A stretch of DNA of 9,731 nucleotides. Origin: Nitrospirota bacterium (GTDB taxonomy: Bacteria; Nitrospirota; Thermodesulfovibrionia; Thermodesulfovibrionales; Magnetobacteriaceae). A model generated the notes under the pieces. That model saw only the letters and a program-made list of their open reading frames with translations, made no database searches and was not told where the DNA came from. A program made the position numbers and the translations under genes. The stretch spans positions 1 to 9,731 of the forward strand of contig JADFXO010000135.1 in the NCBI GenBank assembly GCA_015233485.1. The letters run 5' to 3'. Shown here one piece after another: positions 6,647 through 9,731 of this stretch. How positions within the stretch are numbered: the first letter of the stretch is position 1; every line of letters begins with the position of its first letter.

Positions 6647-7885
6647 TTACCTTGGGTCAAGATAGTCGCTATACCACAGTCCACCTAGTGGCAGCGCTTC
6701 ATCACAAAGATTTCTTACAAGTTCATCATCACTTGCCCGCTTAACGGACGCGAAACCGTCTTCACCCTTAGTCATGACCCAAACCTCATCCGGGCTGAGC
6801 GCGTTTATGAAATACGGCTGGTGCGTGGTGATAAACACTTGTGAGGTGTTCTTTTGTCCTGTGGCACGTTCACGAAATTCATTGGCCAGCGTTTCTAAAA
6901 GTTTATGATAAAGCCCGTTTTCCGGTTCCTCTATGCAAATAAACGGCGGCGGCATGGGGTCGTTAAGTAAGAGCATGTATGTGAAAACCTTCAACGTCCC
7001 ATCGGACATCTGATGATGATAAAATGGTTTATCAAAACCCTTATCGAAAAAACGCAAAAGAAGTCGTCCATCCTCCAGCTCCTTCGTATCAATCCCGCCT
7101 ATCCCCGGAATTTTTTTGGCGATATTGTCAAGGATACCCTGAAAGCGCTCTTTATATTCACGCTCCATATACTGAACTACGTTGCCAAGATTATCTCCTT
7201 TGGCATTTAAGTGTGGTTGTGCTCCGATAGAGAACTGGTTTCTGGCAGCGTCAGGGTTGAAATAGCTTAAATGCCAATTTTCCATAAATTGTCTGAACGC
7301 AGAAATTTTAGGATGTGATTTGAGTGCACCTAATGCAGCAATTCCCAATATTCTTTTATCTTCAAGTTCAACTTGTTCGGATTTTCGTGTATATGGAGTG
7401 CCATTGCAGTCTGCTCCTACATCTTCTCCTTCCAAAGCATCTCTCAAAACAATGCCTTTTCCATTGGTTAAGCTCATATAATGAGATGGGTTAAAATTGT
7501 TTGGTTCTCTTTTCGCCCGAGCTAGTTCCTCATTTAAAACATAAGGCCTGCCGCCATCATCCAGTCCTATTGCCAGATTATATGTTATAAGGAATGCGTC
7601 TGTTTCTTCCATATAGTTTATTCTAAATTCAATTGGGCCTCCTTGCCCTTGAGATCGGATCCTTTCGAAACCACCGCGGGCATCACATGCTTCTTCGACC
7701 CCTAATTTTAGGCAATCGGCTAAAAATCCGAAGGCATCGAACAATGTGGTCTTACCCACTCCGTTTTTGCCTATCACAGCAGTCAAAGGCGTCAGGGGCG
7801 CCCCCTCTTTAGCCCAAAGTTTGCCGATGGTCACATCCTTAAGCACACCGAAGTTCTTTACCCTGAAACCTTCAATTATCGCCAT
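6647..7885 (-). CDS. AAA_21-type (SMC/ABC-like) ATPase of a two-gene defence-like module
   Basis: A 412-residue P-loop ATPase. It starts GFRVKNFGVLKDV, typical of the RecF/OLD/AAA_21 group. Walker A GKNGVGKTT is at 39-47, the signature-like MSDGTLK at 293-299, Walker B FICIEEPENGL at 315-325 with Glu319/Glu320, and the switch His355 in FITTHQPYF. The middle (~100-290) is a variable insertion with no motif I recognise. There is no TOPRIM domain in this protein; the next gene supplies a candidate. Length and motif order fit COG4637/PF13304. The start is supported by AGGAGA at 7891-7896, 5 nt upstream. In split OLD-like and PARIS-type systems such an ATPase senses a trigger and releases or activates the nuclease partner; applying that here is inference. 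A housekeeping repair role is the main alternative. Confidence 0.9.
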   Translation of the reverse strand: MAIIEGFRVKNFGVLKDVTIGKLWAKEGAPLTPLTAVIGKNGVGKTTLFDAFGFLADCLKLGVEEACDARGGFERIRSQGQGGPIEFRINYMEETDAFLITYNLAIGLDDGGRPYVLNEELARAKREPNNFNPSHYMSLTNGKGIVLRDALEGEDVGADCNGTPYTRKSEQVELEDKRILGIAALGALKSHPKISAFRQFMENWHLSYFNPDAARNQFSIGAQPHLNAKGDNLGNVVQYMEREYKERFQGILDNIAKKIPGIGGIDTKELEDGRLLLRFFDKGFDKPFYHHQMSDGTLKVFTYMLLLNDPMPPPFICIEEPENGLYHKLLETLANEFRERATGQKNTSQVFITTHQPYFINALSPDEVWVMTKGEDGFASVKRASDDELVRNLCDEALPLGGLWYSDYLDPR

Positions 7886-7958
7886 TTCTCTCTCCTAATA
7901 ACCGAAAAGATACCCAATTCGGCAGGGCAAACGCAAATTTCTATAGAATGTCACTCTT

Positions 7959-7988
7959 CTGGATTCCTGCTTTCGCAGGAATGACAGA
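7959..7988 (+). repeat. REP-like hairpin, left copy
   Basis: A 30-nt unit containing the hairpin ATTCCTGC, TTTC, GCAGGAAT (8-bp stem 7963-7970/7975-7982, 4-nt loop). Its exact reverse complement is at 8049-8078. From general knowledge, motifs of this ATTCC...GGAAT type recur in many proteobacterial and related genomes as REP or dRS3-like sequences. Confidence 0.85.
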
Positions 7989-8040
7989 CAAGGCAGGACA
8001 TATGAACTCCTAAATTGAACGCCTAAATCTGTCATTCCTG

Positions 8041-8190
8041 TTTCTTTTTCTGTCATTCCTGCGAAAGCAGGAATCCAGGAAACCCTCTACTGGAGCTAAT
8101 TGCACAGGCAATTTCTGTTTTTTTCTCTAATGTGTTTGCCCTGCCCAATTCGGTAACGGGAATGAAAAACAAGAATGACAGAAAAAGAAG
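8041..8190. repeat. Partial repeat arms TTTCTTTTTCTGTCATTC in inverted orientation
   Basis: Positions 8041-8061 and the reverse complement of 8170-8190 match at 19 of 21 bases. A further direct copy of TCTGTCATTCCTG begins near 8028. These look like truncated edges of the same REP-like family, so the cluster has at least four partial or complete units. Confidence 0.6.
8049..8078 (-). repeat. REP-like hairpin, right copy in opposite orientation
   Basis: A 30-of-30 reverse complement of 7959-7988, with its own 8-bp stem (8055-8062/8067-8074). The two copies can also pair with each other to form a long stem with a 60-nt loop. Confidence 0.85.
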
Positions 8191-8223
8191 TCAAGCATCT
8201 CTTTGTCTCTCCAGCCGAGGCGT

Positions 8224-8250
8224 ATGTCCCCTACAGTGGATGTCCCCTAC
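8224..8250. repeat. Two direct copies of ATGTCCCCTAC at the end of cheB
   Basis: Eleven-base identical copies lie at 8224-8234 and 8240-8250, 16 nt apart. The second covers the cheB stop codon (8247-8249). On the minus strand they read GTAGGGGACAT. They may be the scar or end sequence of a mobile element, but nothing else of one is seen. Confidence 0.55.
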
Positions 8251-9324
8251 GAATTACAGAGCCTGAGGACTTCGCGGGTTATTCTGTCAAGGGGTAGTAC
8301 CTTATCCACACCGCCGTGTTTAATGGCCTCGTTGGGCATTCCAAAGACCACGCATGACGCCTCGTCCTGCGCTATGGTGATTGCTCCGGCTTGCTTCATT
8401 TCGAGCATCCCGCGCGCGCCGTCGTCTCCCATTCCGGTCATAATGACACCCACGGCGTTTTTGCCGGCATATCTGGCCGCTGAACGAAACAATACATCCA
8501 CTGACGGGCGGTGCCGGCTTACCAGCGGGCCGTCTTTAACCTCTACGTGATAGCGCGCGCCGCTTCTTTTTATCAGCGTATGTTTGTTGCCGGGGGCTAT
8601 GAGGGCATGGCCTCGGATTACCGTATCGTTGTCCTGCGCCTCTTTTATAGAGATTCGGCAGATGCTGTCCAGCCTCCTTGCAAACGCGGCCGTAAAGTGC
8701 TCAGGCATATGCTGGACTATCACAATACCCGGACAATCCGTGGGAAAGTCCTCCAAAAATACCTTTAAAGCCTCTGTCCCGCCCGTTGACGCGCCCACAA
8801 TTACTACTTTTTCAGTTGTTTGAATCATTGCCTTCGATGTCGGTTTCTCAAGTACCGCGTCCGCAGTCAACTTTGGTGCAACCATTTTTTCTGTCCTTAG
8901 TGCCGATAGACGTCTCGGCCTTGATGAGGCCGCCGCCTTCACTATGTCGCAGATCACCATCCTGGATTCCTCAATGAACTGCTTAGTGCCCATTCGCGGC
9001 TTGGTTATTATCTCAACGGCGCCAAGGTCCATCGCCTTTAAGGCCGTCTCAGAACCGCTTTCAGTAAGCGATGAGCACATCACTACGGGTATCGGATGCT
9101 GGCTCATTATTTTTTTCAGAAAGGTCAGACCATCCATCCTGGGCATTTCAACGTCCAGAGTTATTACGTCAGGAACCTCTTCCTGAATTTTCTTGGCTGC
9201 GACGAATGGGTCCGATGCCGTACCCATTACTTCTATCTGAGAATCAGACGAACAGGATATCCGACAGCGTCTGGCGCACTATCGCCGAGTCATCCACTAT
9301 AAGTACCTTTATTTTATCTCTCAT
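8247..9324 (-). CDS. cheB: Chemotaxis response regulator protein-glutamate methylesterase/deamidase CheB, frameshifted near the N-terminus
   Basis: CheB removes methyl groups from chemoreceptor glutamates and deamidates glutamines; its receiver domain is phosphorylated by CheA. The gene should start at ATG 9324 (AAGG at 9331-9334) with MRDKIKVLIVDDSAIVRQTL, but that frame hits a TGA at 9244-9246. The rest continues in another frame, with a first ATG at 9227. Dropping one base at 9249-9252 restores DILSSDSQIEVMGTASDP and a 358-residue protein, normal CheB length. Reconstructed numbering: acidic Asp11/Asp12, phospho-acceptor Asp57 (TLDVEMPRMDG), linker ~130-170, then a methylesterase domain with catalytic Ser179 (GASTGG), His205 (QHMPEHF) and Asp301 (GMGDDG). 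All catalytic residues are present. It lies 31 nt after cheD in one operon. Whether the frameshift is real or a sequence error cannot be told here. Confidence 0.92.
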
Positions 9325-9355
9325 CGTCCACCTTTTATTGCCAATATTTTACTCA

Positions 9356-9731
9356 TTAAGTTACCCTGCCACATTCCACCGCGGTCTTCCTCAATTTTCT
9401 GAGCAGAACCTCGCCTGTTTGTGTATTAAAAAAAATCTTGCGCCCTCTGTCGCCCCCAAGGTCGGATGTCTTAGGTTTAAGGCCAAGGGCACCAAGGATT
9501 TCCAGCGCCGCGTCTATATTTTGCCTTCCCACTGTTGCCTTAGCGTCATAATTTTTATACGTGAGGACATCGCCTCCGCCAAAGGCCTTTACCTCAATGT
9601 CCCTGGCGTTTACCCCCCTGTCTCGCATCTTGTTGAGAATATATTTAATGGAACAAGTAACGTATTTTAGTTTCTCAGGACATTCACCACAGCCCTCCCC
9701 AACGCAGTCCGGAAGCATACCGTGGCAGATA
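9356..9731 (-). CDS. cheD: Chemoreceptor glutamine deamidase CheD, 5' part outside window
   Basis: The frame is open to the right edge, so only the C-terminal ~124 residues are present. It begins ICHGMLPDC; HxxLP carries the catalytic His of CheD (His44 in Thermotoga maritima). The catalytic Cys lies further upstream, off the window. Then come KYVTCSIKYILNKM, AKAFGGGDVL-like residues (VKAFGGGDV), VGRQN, DLGGDRGRKIFFNTQTGEV, all hallmarks of the family. CheD deamidates receptor glutamines and in many bacteria interacts with CheC or CheY-P. The ECPEKLK insertion after HGMLPDC is cysteine-rich (Cys in DCVGEGCGEC), a modest deviation from the usual short loop. It is followed by cheB 31 nt downstream, in a chemotaxis operon continuing to the right. 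Confidence 0.93.
   Translation of the reverse strand, partial: ICHGMLPDCVGEGCGECPEKLKYVTCSIKYILNKMRDRGVNARDIEVKAFGGGDVLTYKNYDAKATVGRQNIDAALEILGALGLKPKTSDLGGDRGRKIFFNTQTGEVLLRKLRKTAVECGRVT

Larger units (their letters stand above)
7912..8154. repeat. Outer inverted repeat enclosing a ~243-bp element
   Basis: The 24-nt arms at 7912-7935 and 8131-8154 are inverted copies matching at 21 of 24 positions; the shared core on the plus strand of the right arm is GTTTGCCCTGCC. They enclose the two REP-like hairpins. The layout resembles a small non-autonomous element, but I see no clear target-site duplication and no transposase. Confidence 0.65.
7886..8246. other. Gene-free repeat region between the ATPase gene and cheB
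   Basis: About 360 bp made mostly of inverted repeats, listed individually. Both flanking genes read on the minus strand, so it is downstream of cheB and upstream of the ATPase. A poor promoter candidate for the ATPase is TTGCGT, 18 nt, TATCTT just before its ribosome binding site, lying partly within the outer repeat. No T-tailed terminator for cheB is evident, but the hairpins could slow transcription or protect the mRNA end. No real gene is seen. Confidence 0.7.

Noticed and set aside
7951..8001. Small minus-strand ORF MSCLVCHSCESRNPEE with a GGAG upstream
   Set aside because: It is the translated REP-like hairpin; peptides of this kind are common artefacts of such repeats.
7912..8190. 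CRISPR array
   Set aside because: The repeats are inverted and unevenly spaced, with no regular spacers and no cas genes.
5744..8246. Integrative element using tRNA-Lys as attachment site
   Set aside because: No second copy of the tRNA 3' end was seen before cheB and there is no integrase in the window.
9071..9670. Plus-strand 199-codon frame across cheB and cheD
   Set aside because: Lies antisense to two recognisable chemotaxis genes and shows no family features.

Overview
The window looks like chromosomal DNA of a Gram-negative, environmental, signalling-rich bacterium. A Nitrospirota- or Desulfobacterota-like organism is my guess. It rests on the style of the large hybrid kinase, the linked cheD-cheB pair and the REP-type hairpins; no marker gene settles it. 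All protein genes lie on the minus strand. The only plus-strand gene is a tRNA.

Layout from left to right: (1) 1-4509 is the first ~1500 codons of a very large membrane-bound hybrid histidine kinase. It has two membrane segments, a GAF domain, a PAS domain, four tandem PAS-like units repeating exactly every 369 bp, a further PAS domain, HisKA, HATPase_c and a receiver domain cut by the left edge. (2) 4567-5517 is an NmrA-like atypical short-chain dehydrogenase/reductase with a good ribosome binding site. (3) 5744-5815 is tRNA-Lys(CTT) with its own promoter. (4) 5995-7885 is a two-gene unit: an AAA_21-type ATPase followed by a small DUF4276/TOPRIM-like protein, the general architecture of OLD/PARIS-like defence modules. 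Just downstream lie a strong-looking promoter overlapping a palindrome and a tiny ORF. (5) 7886-8246 is a gene-free stretch of nested inverted repeats, including two exact 30-nt copies of a REP-like hairpin in opposite orientation. (6) 8247-9324 is cheB, with a one-base frameshift near codon 24 that separates the start of the receiver domain from the rest. (7) 9356 to the right edge is the 3' part of cheD.

How the genes relate: cheD and cheB would act together on chemoreceptors (deamidation and demethylation), the output side of a chemotaxis-like array. The hybrid kinase is an independent sensor. The ATPase/DUF4276 pair is the best candidate for a poorly described system. It sits between a tRNA gene and a hairpin cluster, as accessory cassettes often do, but I found no second attachment site.
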